Assembly (NCBI RefSeq): GCF_013426205.1
Contig: NC_089423.1
Span: 3,596,001-3,660,000, forward strand
DNA length: 64,000 nt
DNA from: Metarhizium brunneum
Taxonomy: Eukaryota > Ascomycota > Sordariomycetes > Hypocreales > Clavicipitaceae
Reading direction: 5' to 3'
Of this stretch, positions 10,384 to 20,160 are shown one piece after another; position 1 is the stretch's first letter; the number at the start of each line of letters is the position of its first letter. The notes beneath the pieces were generated by a model. It was not told the DNA's origin. It saw nothing but the letters and a program-made list of their open reading frames with translations, and did not search any database. Position numbers and translations under genes: made by a program.

Positions 10384-11358
10384 ATGGCCAAGAAATTATC
10401 CCCTACAGCCTTCACAAAAGCCGTATGTGCGCAACCACGCATCTCACCTCATCAACGGCGCTAATTCCCCACAGGTAATGCGGTCGTTCATGGCCGACTC
10501 AGGCCTAGAACCGAGGTGAGCCGGCCCTCCCAAGTCCTCACCCCACGCCACGCACCATATCCCAAGTCCATCTCAACCAGCAAAAAAAAAACATCTTACA
10601 CAATCATACCCTCTGACGCCTTGCACGCAGATTGCTAGGCCCAAGAGTACGCTCTCATCCAAAGCAACCCCCCCGCCAAACCTAACAAAGTCCAGCTGCG
10701 CATTGTAAGCGCGCAACCCGGCCGCGTCGACTTCGAGCTTGACATCCACAAAGACCACACAGTTCGGCCCCCCCCAATCCCCCCCAACAAAACGCACTGA
10801 TAAACTCACGAGAACGCCGCAGAACCGTCTTAGCACTCTCCACGGCGGCACGCTCGCCAGCCTAGTCGACCTCGGGGGCTCGCTGGCCGTCGCCTCCACG
10901 GGCCGCTTTGCGACCGGCGTCTCGACAGACTTGAACGGTAAGCCGAGCCTTCTGGAATTTCGCAAAACACGTACTTATCAGTGGCTGATTCATCCCCCCT
11001 CTCTCGGAATTAGTCACGTACCTTGCGCCTGGTGGGAAACCGGGCGACCTCCTCAGGGGCACGGCCACCTGCGACAAGAGTAAGAGCACTGCGAGAACTA
11101 CGTATCAGGGCTTTGGCCTTTGTGAGGCTGACGCGGACGTAGTTGGCAAGACGCTCGCGTTTACGACGGTCACATTCACCAACGGCAAGGGCCAATTAGC
11201 TGCCAGGGGCAGCCATACAAAGTTTGTGCTCTTTCTTGACGGCTGAAAAGTGACCAAGGAACGTCTCGTTGCTAATCGCGTTTAGGTACGTCGCTGGCAC
11301 CATGGGCCCAGACGGCCCGTACGTTGCACCGCCCGAGTTTTCCGAAGATGTAGACTAG
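10384..11358 (+). CDS. ACOT13-like hotdog acyl-CoA thioesterase, 8 exons
   Basis: Predicted hotdog-fold enzyme hydrolysing acyl-CoA to free acid and CoA (ACOT13/THEM2 family, often mitochondrial). My model: 10384-10422, 10475-10515, 10631-10646, 10696-10761, 10823-10937, 11014-11079, 11143-11221, 11286-11358, giving 164 residues (family 140-170). All junctions are in phase and restore family sequence: SGLEPRLLGPRLRIVSAQPG, KDHTNRLSTLHGGTLASLVD, STDLNVTYLAPGGK, CDKIGKTLAFTTVTF, RGSHTKYVAG. Against human ACOT13 catalytic positions (Asn50, Asp65, Ser83) the counterparts are Asn55, Asp70 and Ser88, all with the same offset of five, next to H61-G62-G63. Exon 3 is only 16 nt. The weakest junction is the GTTCGG donor after 10761. 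Convergent with the seven-TM gene, 216 bp away. Confidence 0.88.
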
Positions 11359-11574
11359 ATTGCGTTCGAGGCTAAATCATAGATATGTGTGTACATGATA
11401 CTTCTAGTAGGAAATTCGTCCAACATAAGGTGTCCCCTTTGTGTATACTCCATGCAAAATATGTACCACCCAACGCCTCAAACTCCGCTGCTCTGATTCA
11501 CCCATGACCCAATAGACTGTGTGGCAATAAAAATACATGCCGAAAAAAGGTAGTTTTGTTCAAATCCCATGACC

Positions 11575-13298
11575 TCAACTCTTCTCATTATATGGCAAAG
11601 GCTGTGACTGCGGTGTTCTCCCGTCTGCTTGATGATAAAGCCCCATGGCGTCCGCGTGAGGGGGCGGCGAGCCAGACAGTGGTCTGCCATCGTAGCCTTG
11701 TTGCACGGGTAGCGCAAACGACGGGCCTGCTTGTGCTTCCTCGCCGGCACCGACGGGAGTGAATGCCAATGTGTGTTGTGGCACTGGCTGAGGAGGAACT
11801 TGGTGGCGAGCGCTGTAATAGTCGGGGGGTGAATCATCTTCGCCCTCAGCTTCCAGCGTTTCTCGTATTTGCTGCTGCTCTCCCTGCAATGGCGGCGGGT
11901 GCACTGGGCGGCGGGGGATTTCGTGCCGAGGCATCGGTGCGGGTAGTATGTGCTCGCGAGACGTGACTTGCAGCATCTCGTGCATTTGGGGTTCTTGCAT
12001 GTTGGGCTCTAGGTCTGCTTCACTTGGCTGGCTAGTACCGCGCGAATAGCTCCGAGAGCTTTGCTGAGGTGAGATGTCTAAAAGACCTGGTGTATAAGGC
12101 TGCTTCGTAGACCAGAGGCCGCGCTTCTTGCAGCCGAGGGCGAAAAGAACGCAGAAGATGACCAAGGCCGGCCAGGTATCTGCAATCACATCTATCACGG
12201 TGAATACCGAAGGCGGTGTGTTGGTAGCGCCGTCGCGAGGTTTGAATGCTATGGCATAGCCCACGTTGTAGGAACCACGCAATACAAGGAGCGAATCGCA
12301 TACAATGAGATACGTACTTGCCTGTAGGTGGAAGCACAAGACGTCAATACAAATTAAGAGGTGCGATGTGAGAGTTTCAACGACGTCACTGTTTCAACAT
12401 ACCATTGCAACACGCTTGTCTCCTCGGCAGCGCACCTTTGTAATGATGGACTTGACAGAGATGCACACCACCACAGCCAGAGCCATACAATACATGGTCA
12501 AAGACAAGAGTTGGGACGTCTTGCCCAACTCCAACTGGCTATACGATGATCCGACGTAGGAGTGGTCATACCCGATACGGCTGCTGGCCAAACCAAAGGC
12601 GGAATAGAGGTGTTGGCCGATAGCAAATGCGACGACGCTCAGAATAGAAAGGACACCGGCCAGTCCATAGACAGAGAAGTGGAATATCTTATCAGCGAGC
12701 TGGACGGTTCCGGGCATCACAGCGCCATCGCCATGGCTCGGTTCCGTGTTGTGCGCGACAAGGATGCCCTCGTCGAGTCCGCTGATGGCAAGTATGAGGC
12801 AAATGTCGGAGAAGTTTGTGAGTACGGTGCCGAGAAGATCGAATTCGACCTGGACAGGTAGAATGTCTTTCGAGTGGATGGAATCATAGTTTGGCAGATA
12901 GAGATCGGAGAAGAGGACGGCGAGTAAATGTACGACGAAACAGGAGAAGCCGGCCCTGGCCATGGGTTAGCATATAGAGGCAAAAAAACCCAAGACTGAG
13001 AGTGCCTCTCTCTGCCTTGTGTGTTCCCGTAGGCGGCTAGAAACCCCATTGTCATGCCTTGACTTGTTCGACAGACATGTGGTACGGCAGGGGCGCGGGG
13101 GAAAAGACTGGATGATGGTGCTTACAATGAAAACAAGATGAAACCTGTTTTAAACCAGAGCAACCAATGCCGAGCAGGATCCTTCTTCCGGCGAACGATG
13201 CACAGCGAACAGAAGAAAATGACAAAGGCGGGAAACGAGGTCAGAAAGAGCAAGACGCAGGCAGCGATGACCCAGACCAACTGGTAGCTGGAATACAT
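11575..13298 (-). CDS. Seven-TM protein with cytoplasmic PPxY tail, function unknown
   Basis: Three exons on the minus strand (13298-13126, 12955-12403, 12321-11575) join in phase to 490 residues. Donors are GTAAGC and GTATGT; the second exon is preceded by GCTAAC and the third by a TTGAC branch point. The start is the ATG giving MYSSYQLVWVIAAC; the codon further upstream in frame is not ATG. I count seven hydrophobic segments: VIAACVLLFLTSF, FKTGFILFSLAGF, LTNFSDICLILAI, GLAGVLSILSVVAF, LLSLTMYCMALAVVV, TYLIVCDSLLVLRG and WPALVIFCVLFAL. A hydrophilic tail of about 180 residues follows, Pro/Gln-rich, with PPDY at 407-410 (a PPxY site of the kind bound by Nedd4/Rsp5 WW domains). The topology resembles a GPCR but I cannot assign a class. 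Confidence 0.82.
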
Positions 13299-15601
13299 TG
13301 CTGGACAGCAGAACAGTCCCAACTGTCGTGGGCGCTAGCTTGTCAATTCATTCGGGGCCGGATGCAATGGCCAAGGGAGGCAATGTTGATAAATGGACCT
13401 CGGCCTCGTATGCAGGATCGTCACAGATCCGTCTTGGTGGTGGTGCCTTGCAAGTCTGTGGATGCAGAGAAGAGGAGGAGGGTTGAGGGATTGACTGCAA
13501 TAGCAAGACTCAAGTCAAGACTCGAGAGCAAGTCACAAGTCGTCAATCAGCCATGGCGCGAGTTCCCCTGTCGGGCGCCACACTCGTCGACAACGGCGTC
13601 GGGTCAGTTCAATGCATGATGGAGCAGACTGGCTAGACTTGGACCGGCGAGTCCACTGGGTCACGAGCTGATGGCGGCATGTGGGTTCAAATGTTGCTGC
13701 CGTTTGGTAAGTAGGTAGGACTAGTAAATATGCTTCATTCGATTGACCCTAGCCAGCTGTGTGATGTGCCGACGGGCGACGGCGTTTGGTGGGCGGGCTC
13801 GAGTCGAGATGGTATGGAGAGAGGCGAATGGGCTCGTCGCCAGCTCGCCAGCCCCGTAAAGCCGACATGGAATCGACGTGGATCGGCATGGATAGCTTGG
13901 ATGGCGTCTCTGGCCGGGGATCCAAGACGACGGGTCTGGTGGCCCATCGATGGCGGAAACAAGTCAACAGGCAAGGCATCCTTTTGTTCTGTTTCGAGCC
14001 ATGTCTCGGTGCATCCTCCATCTCGCTTTTCACAAGCATCTACCAATGGAGGTAGCCGATGACGAGCCTTGCATGATGGAGGGGGATGCGTGGATCAATG
14101 AAACGGGGGGGACGAAGACGCCAAATGCCTGCCTAGGGAGGTGGTTAGTTGTCTGGTTCTTGGACCTCGATAATGGGCCGTTAAAATGTCAACTGGTCAA
14201 GTCTGATTTTTCTCTCTCTTTAGTCTTGGCATTAAGCCTGGTCCACTTGCTTCTCGGAGCCTTGCCGCCTTACTTGCTTGTGCTTGGCCCTCCCAGTTAT
14301 GAACTAAGGAGCAGGGAACTCCATATAATTATGATGTTTGTGTAATATCGCTCACGACGGGTCATGCTGCCAGCTGCGCAGGCATGAGCACGCAGGATTA
14401 ATATCATAAATCGCACATCCTTGATGCAAGGCACGACCACCAAGGCAGCGCTTCAACAAAGACCCCTGCGATTATAAATCCAATTGGACCAAATCCGCTT
14501 CATAACCCCCAGAGTCCCTATTATGCATATCGAAACAGTATCAGTCAGTTCATAGGGGACAGAACCAGCCGATGAGAGTCCCACCAATGACAAGGCAAGG
14601 GGGCTTGCCTACGATCCGCCGACTTGGAGCTGGCGAGTCAAGCACCCTGGGACTTGAATTCCATGTGAGATGCCAGGCATATTGTACGGATCATGTACAT
14701 GCGCGGTTCCCCGCTGCTAGTTTTAGTACTTTCTGGCGGCTAACAGCTGGGACTTGTCGCCATCTAGCGACTGGAGCGTTTTTGCCGCTTCACACAGCCT
14801 CTCACGATTCTCTCAATCTCGTTGGCGCGGTAAATATGCAGGCAAGCTCTTTACCCGCGCCACAGTTGTTTTTCTTTAATCTCCAACGAGTCGGCTCTAT
14901 TCTTTGCGGAATGGAGACGCAGTGACCGGTTACCAACAATCCCCGGTGCATTTCAATTTTTTCATAGGCAGTCAGTCCTCTGGGCTCTTTAATAAGAGCA
15001 GCCACCAAGGCGAGTCGGCTGAAAACTGTGCTCAAGGACGGCAAAAGAAGCACGTCAAATCAAGGACAAGGTTAAAAATAAGAGCGGGCGACGGCGGTGG
15101 CGTCCTTGCGCGTGCCTGGTTGGGGACACTGGAAAGCAAAAACGGCTACCCCGTAGAAGCATCAATGATGCTGGACGTCAAGGGGATTGAAAACGCCAGC
15201 GAGCCCAGCGAACACGGACAGTGGCTGTCTGGTGCGGCAGGAGCCAACCATTAAAGTCCACATGTCAACACTGAGCACCGTTGGCCGCCCCAAACGCCTC
15301 CAAACGCTAACATTGAATGCCTCAGGCTCACCATCCATTCCGCCCTGATATCCGTCACCCTGTCCTGCCATCGCGTGACGTCACCGTCTTCACTGCCGCC
15401 CTCAAGATGCTATCAAGTCCTGTTCGGCACCAACAACACAGTCGAGCACGTCACTATGAAGTAGTCCCTCATGCTGGGATTGTTGGTGGCATGATCCGAA
15501 CCGCTGTCCCAGAGCGATAAATAAGTAGCTGCCATGCAGAGCAACACTAGACAGTAATTGATGCCACACGCCTTCATGCCAATCCTGCAAAGCCCAGCAG
15601 T
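13299..15601. other. Intergenic, 2.3 kb, divergent promoters
   Basis: Separates the seven-TM gene (-) from the small membrane protein (+). Several frames of 90-130 codons overlap on both strands around 13730-14340, which is typical of GC-balanced non-coding DNA; none resembles a protein I know. A perfect TGACGTCA site sits at 15376-15383. Confidence 0.55.
15376..15383. promoter_or_regulatory. CRE/ATF palindrome TGACGTCA
   Basis: Perfect bZIP palindrome about 220 bp before the ATG of the small membrane protein gene at 15602, a plausible promoter position. Confidence 0.45.
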
Positions 15602-16022
15602 ATGACTCTCACAACCGCCGTGTCGGACTTGTTCCAGTCTATTTACGAGCTATTCGCCTCGGTCCTTTCCACCATCTACGCCGTCATTCATGCCGCATTC
15701 AGCACCGTATGGAATTTCGTCGCCAGCATTCTGAGCCTGGTGCAGAGCATTGTCCGGGAGGCTGTCCACTTGACGGGCGGCGTGGGCAAGTTTGTCGCAA
15801 GTGAGTCACTTGGCCCTGTCGTCATTTCGCGTGCGGGCATTGGTGCTATTTTATTCCTATTTTATTCCACGTGTACATATTTCCATGGAGAAGGCCTCAT
15901 GCTTACCATGTTTAGGCAACTTTGTTGCGCTCATTGTCGGCGGATTGCTCGTGTTTGTGTATCTGCGTTTCTCCGCCACGCCGTCTCGAGCCGGGCCTGT
16001 CGCGCAGAAGAAGACGCAGTAA
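15602..16022 (+). CDS. Small conserved membrane protein, function unknown
   Basis: Two exons, 15602-15800 and 15916-16022, joined in phase 1 (donor GTGAGT, acceptor TTTAG) to 101 residues. The first exon encodes a long amphipathic or hydrophobic region rich in Phe, Ser, Val and Ile (YELFASVLSTIYAVIHAAF, FVASILSLVQSIV). The second gives one clear TM helix, NFVALIVGGLLVFVYLRF, then a short basic tail ending QKKTQ. Without splicing the frame continues into an unrelated Cys-rich tail, so the intron is well supported by the joined TM helix. Small proteins of this design are found across filamentous ascomycetes as conserved hypotheticals; the membrane they sit in is unknown to me. Confidence 0.78.
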
Positions 16023-16292
16023 AGACGGCGGCAATATATACCTGCATATCGGAGACATGAAGCGAGGGATATGGCAGCAAATGATGGAATTTCGTATTTC
16101 CTTTCTTTTCTTTTAGTTTTGGTTTCGGTACTATACAACCAGGTACTTTAGGTAGCACACATGTCCAGTTTCCTTTCACCAGCCAGATGTCGTCAACTCA
16201 TGCCCCCGTACAGCGAGCATCACCACAAACGGTCTGGTAGTACATCAGTTGATCCCAAGCCAGACCAGACATCTTCATTTCCTTCCTCCTAT

Positions 16293-17072
16293 CTAATCAG
16301 CCTTCCTTCCCGCCTTCGGCCCGCCCCTCTCGTCCGTCCCATGCCACCAGTCCAACACGCCAATACCGCCAAAGTAGACATTGAACCGCTCATGATGCCG
16401 GTCGTGCTTCCTCGCCAGCCCGCGCAGGAAATCGTAGCCGCTGTGCACCGTCGCCGTCTCGACGAGCTGGCACGCCACAAACACCCACATGGTCACGACG
16501 TGCACGCGCAGCAGCATCGGCGGCAGCGCCACCGGCAGCACGTTCGCCAGCAGGTGCTCCGCGGGGTGCGCGTACTGCGAGGCAAAGGCCACGGGCGCCG
16601 TGAAGCGGTGGTGGACCTTGTGGACGCGCTGGTAGAGCCAGCGCACGTGGAACAGCCGGTGCGCGTAGTAGAAGAGCACCTCGCGCCCGGCCATGCAGAG
16701 CGCCGCGTCGCGCGCGAGCTCCGCCGCCGACGGGAGCCCGGGCTCCACCCGCACCGCCGGCCCCCGCCCGTGCCCGCCGGACGACCCGTACCAGGCCAGC
16801 GCCGCCTGCGCCGCGAGCACCATGGCCTGGTTGCGTAGCGAGACGAGCGCCGCGTTGCGTATCTCCCGCGCCGTCGGCTGCCTGGGCGCCGGCTGGATCT
16901 TGTGCCGCGCCGAGAAGGCCGGCGCCAGGGCGTCCAGCGACACGAAGAACAGGCAGGGGAGCCACCAGAATATAAATTGCACCACCAAATTGCCTACAAT
17001 GTCGATTGTGTAGGGGTCGTGCGTGGCCACCAGCTGCGCCCACAGCTGCGCGACGTTGAGGGCCACCGTCAT
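16293..17072 (-). CDS. Fatty acid hydroxylase / sterol desaturase superfamily protein
   Basis: Integral membrane di-iron enzyme of the ERG3/ERG25/SUR2 superfamily, probably in the endoplasmic reticulum, acting on a sterol or lipid. The 259-residue protein carries the complete histidine signature: HRLFH at 138-142, HKVHH at 151-155, His210 and HDRHH at 223-227, followed by the usual [17 protein letters not shown] ending. Hydrophobic segments near 25-50 and 80-95 precede the catalytic part and another lies at about 176-202. I chose MTVALN at 17072; no ATG lies upstream in frame before a stop. The gene is GC-rich. The substrate cannot be told from sequence: it is not a clear ERG3 or ERG25 orthologue. 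Confidence 0.87.
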   Translation of the reverse strand: MTVALNVAQLWAQLVATHDPYTIDIVGNLVVQFIFWWLPCLFFVSLDALAPAFSARHKIQPAPRQPTAREIRNAALVSLRNQAMVLAAQAALAWYGSSGGHGRGPAVRVEPGLPSAAELARDAALCMAGREVLFYYAHRLFHVRWLYQRVHKVHHRFTAPVAFASQYAHPAEHLLANVLPVALPPMLLRVHVVTMWVFVACQLVETATVHSGYDFLRGLARKHDRHHERFNVYFGGIGVLDWWHGTDERGGPKAGRKAD

Positions 17073-17077
17073 GGCGT

Positions 17078-17085
17078 TGACGTCA
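17078..17085. promoter_or_regulatory. CRE/ATF palindrome TGACGTCA next to start codon
   Basis: Perfect palindrome only 5 bp upstream of the minus-strand ATG at 17072. It is most likely transcribed leader, so it may be a chance match. Confidence 0.3.
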
Positions 17086-17384
17086 GGACTGCCTGGTGGG
17101 AAGGACAGGGATTCGAGTTTGGCAAAACAGAATAGTGTCCCGGTATGGATGGACTGGTGAGAACTGTGGCTCTTGACGCAGAATTTCTGTTTTGGCAGCT
17201 TCACATCGTGCGTGTCAATGCTTCTCGCCCGTCACGGCGGCAATCGTGCCTATTTGAAGGTTTGGCTTTTTTTGTCGGGATTTATCCGAAGCCTTTGCCT
17301 CGGGCGGGGGGAAAGCCCACCGCTCAAGTAGTATTTCACGTGTCGGAATGATTCCGGTAGCCTGGCTCTCCTGCCGTCGACCGC

Positions 17385-17648
17385 ATCCCTTTGAACGTGC
17401 GCAGGTCTAATGGCTGTGGCGGCCAAGGGTTCTGGCCAATGATGAATACTTGTATACGAGATTCATAAACTTACTAAGAAATTATATCAAGTGTTTTTTT
17501 GTTTTATTCTCGGGACGAATAATAATACAGGCATGACACAAGTATCGTGTAAGCAGAACGAATCACAGTATTAAGCTGTTTTAAGCCACAAAAATACTAG
17601 TAAGAGACCAAAGAGTCCGGTGCACCGTCTGCGCATCGTTATGCGTCA
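17385..17648 (+). mobile_element. Decayed MITE-like copy related to 48359-48611
   Basis: The left end begins ATCCCTTTGAACGTGCGCAG, differing at one position from the intact terminus at 48359. Similarity with gaps continues about 100 bp, including a shared CATAAACTTAC block at 17464-17474. No intact right terminus is present; a TGCACC...TGCGCA cluster near 17622-17640 may be its remnant, which would make the copy about 264 bp, near the 253 bp of the better copy. The right boundary is inference. Confidence 0.55.
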
Positions 17649-17912
17649 TATACGCTAACAAGATTAGTGATTTATTACGGCACGCCAACCGAAGCTGTCT
17701 CGCGATAGCCTCAGCCACCGACGTTGTGTGAAAGGCAAGAAATAGGGGCGGAGCCGAAAAGAAGAAAAAAGCACCGGAAATATACAAACCAGACACTCAA
17801 GGCACCTAGAAAGGCAGCCAAATAACGTCATCTTGTAATGATGCTGCATGCACATTTCTACACTCGAGGCATTTTGACGTCTCATCTCACATGCAAATAC
17901 GAGACACGACCT

Positions 17913-17920
17913 TGACGTCA
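17913..17920. promoter_or_regulatory. CRE/ATF palindrome TGACGTCA
   Basis: Perfect 8-bp palindrome about 840 bp upstream of the sterol-desaturase-like gene. A second near-match (TTGACGTCT) lies about 40 bp before it. Function uncertain at this distance. Confidence 0.3.
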
Positions 17921-18568
17921 TATGACATGATTTATAACTGCATACTCTGCCAAAGTGCCATTCTCCCAAAATCCCCCTTCCCCCCCGTAGTGTAATTGGT
18001 TGTCTGAAAAGAACATCGCTGCCTTTTAAAGCTGACATGCAATAATAGTACATGTCTCTGCCTTTTTGAGGGGGAACCCTGCATTGCAAGGCACTTTGTT
18101 GATGAATTTCTGTAAAGCTGTCGCATACATGAGAAAGCCCTGTTGCAAGAAAATGGCTGCATGTAAAATTTTTATAAACTTCCAAATGAGTACATGGTCA
18201 TGGCATCGTAACTCCAAACGCTTACTGTCATATTCCCTTTGCCCAACGTATTTTTCATTCCGCGCCAGCGTCGAGCTCATAGAATTTACATTGTCCACAC
18301 TCCAAGGGCAAGCCCTCATGCTTTCCAATCACCACTTCGTGGCCAGATGTCCGTTCGCAGACGCAGTCGGCGAGCGAGCACTATCACGTTACACTCGACG
18401 TGCTTTAAGCCACTCGACTATCGGTGTCAATGAGCGTCTCATTTTCCGTCTTCACGTCAGAGTGCCCAACATGGCTCGGATAATAGCTGGAGGTGGTCCT
18501 ACTCGGCATCTCGTCAGCCGCAAGCTCAGCCTAGCGATGGATGCAAGTTGCAAATAACGTGCGCACCT

Positions 18569-20160
18569 TCATCGATATTTTGGTACGCTGATGGACATCC
18601 TACCTTTCTTGTCCTTCTCAATCCGAGGAGGTTTAGGCCGGGCAACTGTCCTTTCAACTTCCTCTTCATAAACTACAAGCTGGCCGTCCGGCAGTCTTTC
18701 GGTTCGCACCACTTCACGCTCCACCTCTGCCCTTGGCCGGTGCACCAGTTCTCGTTCTAGTGCCTTGATCTCAGCGCGAATATCGCGGCGGGTCCGGGAT
18801 CGGGATCGGGAACGGGAACGAGGCACGACTACAAGTGCACCATCATCATGGTGGTGGTGGTGTCTATGGTGATGAGTGTGACCCGAGTCCCAGCTACTAG
18901 AGCTTCGTGATGGCGATATTTCCCGAATGACAGTCTTGTCTACAATGTCGACGCGAGGACCTGCATCCACGATAACCGGAGCAGGGGGAGGGGGAGGAAC
19001 CGGAACCGGGACCGGAGCCGGAGGCGGGACCACAATAGGGGCTGGAGGTGGTGCCGGAACAACCACCGGGGGAGGAGGCGGCGGGGCCTTTGTCTCGATG
19101 ACCTTCTGCTTCCGAACCTCGATTCTCTCCTCGACTATGTCGCCAGCAGCAGAGCGGGCCGCGATAACCTCTTGATCAACTAGAAGCTTGATTAGCAAAA
19201 GAACCCCCCATCTGGAGTGCAAGAGCAAGATTGGCTAATACAATACCTTTGATGTATTCTTCACTCAATTTTAGTAGTTCATCGATATTGTCTTGGCCTA
19301 GAGCCTTTTGAACGATGATTGTATTTTCCTATCTTCATATCAGCACAAGCCTGACCCAGCCAAGCCAAAAAAACAAAGAAAGAAAACAATCTTACCTCTT
19401 CCACATAAGGGTACCCGAGATCAATAAGGGCTCTCTTGGAAACCAAACGGGCGGGAATCTTGGTTTTGCCTTTCTTCGGGTACTCGCTGCGAACTGTGGC
19501 TCCGCCGCCGCTGCTGGATGAGCTGCTCGAGGATCGTGAGCTGCTGCGGTGGGTGTGAGTTCGAGTACCCCTTGATTCTCGACTCCTATCCCTCCTATCA
19601 CGCTCCCTAATGATTTCTCGCTCCCTAACACGCTCTGGCATAGGTCTATATTCGTCTTCCGGATAGTATTCCGACTCTGGACGATAGTCATAGTATCGAT
19701 CATCCCGTCTTCCGGGAGGGGGAAGACCTCTGGCCTTTGGGAGAGGAATAGGCGTGTAAGGTGGGGCCCGGTATTCGTCCCTAAATATGTCTTCTCGTCT
19801 TGCAGGAGGGGGGTATTCCTCGCGCTGGTCGAAAATATTGCGAAGCGGACGTCGATCATAGGTATCCAAGGAAGACTGACGTCGGAGGAAAGCAGGTCTG
19901 CGCGGGGAAGAATCCCTATAGTACTCTCGGTCTCTTTCCTTCTCTATGACCATACGACGATCGAACTCTGGCTGACGGGCTGGCTCTCTTCTTGGCTCGT
20001 ATCGGGGCTCATCGTCGTGGTATCGTCGGTCTCGCACAAAGTCGTCCTCATAGTATCGGCTGCGGTCGTAGCGATCCTCAGAACGCTCTCGGCCCCTGCC
20101 GCCCCTCATGTAGTATCTATCGTCCTCGAAACGATCGCGCTCCCAACGTTCACTACCCAT
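18569..20160 (-). CDS. DUF8035-domain protein, Arg/Tyr-rich and RS-rich
   Basis: Three minus-strand exons, 20160-19396, 19328-19247 and 19179-18569, join in phase to 485 residues. The N-terminal 200 residues are dominated by Arg, Tyr, Asp and Glu (MGSERWERDRFEDDRYYMRG). Then comes an Arg/Ser run, and a compact module at 225-284, YPKKGKTKIPARLVSKRALI continuing ...LGYPYVEEENTIIVQKALG...LLKLSEEYIKVD, which I recognise as the fungal DUF8035 core; both introns lie inside this module and the splice joins restore it. The third exon encodes a Pro/Val-rich segment (about 305-350), a His-rich patch, an RS-type run and a charged C-terminus. The composition suggests a nuclear or RNA-associated phase-separating protein, but this is inference. 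No TM segment. Confidence 0.82.

Larger units (their letters stand above)
17073..18568. other. Intergenic with CRE sites and decayed MITE
   Basis: Promoter side of the sterol-desaturase-like gene and 3' side of the DUF8035 gene. It includes two perfect TGACGTCA sites (17078, 17913) and the diverged MITE relative at 17385-17648. No coding frame resembles a known protein. Confidence 0.6.
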
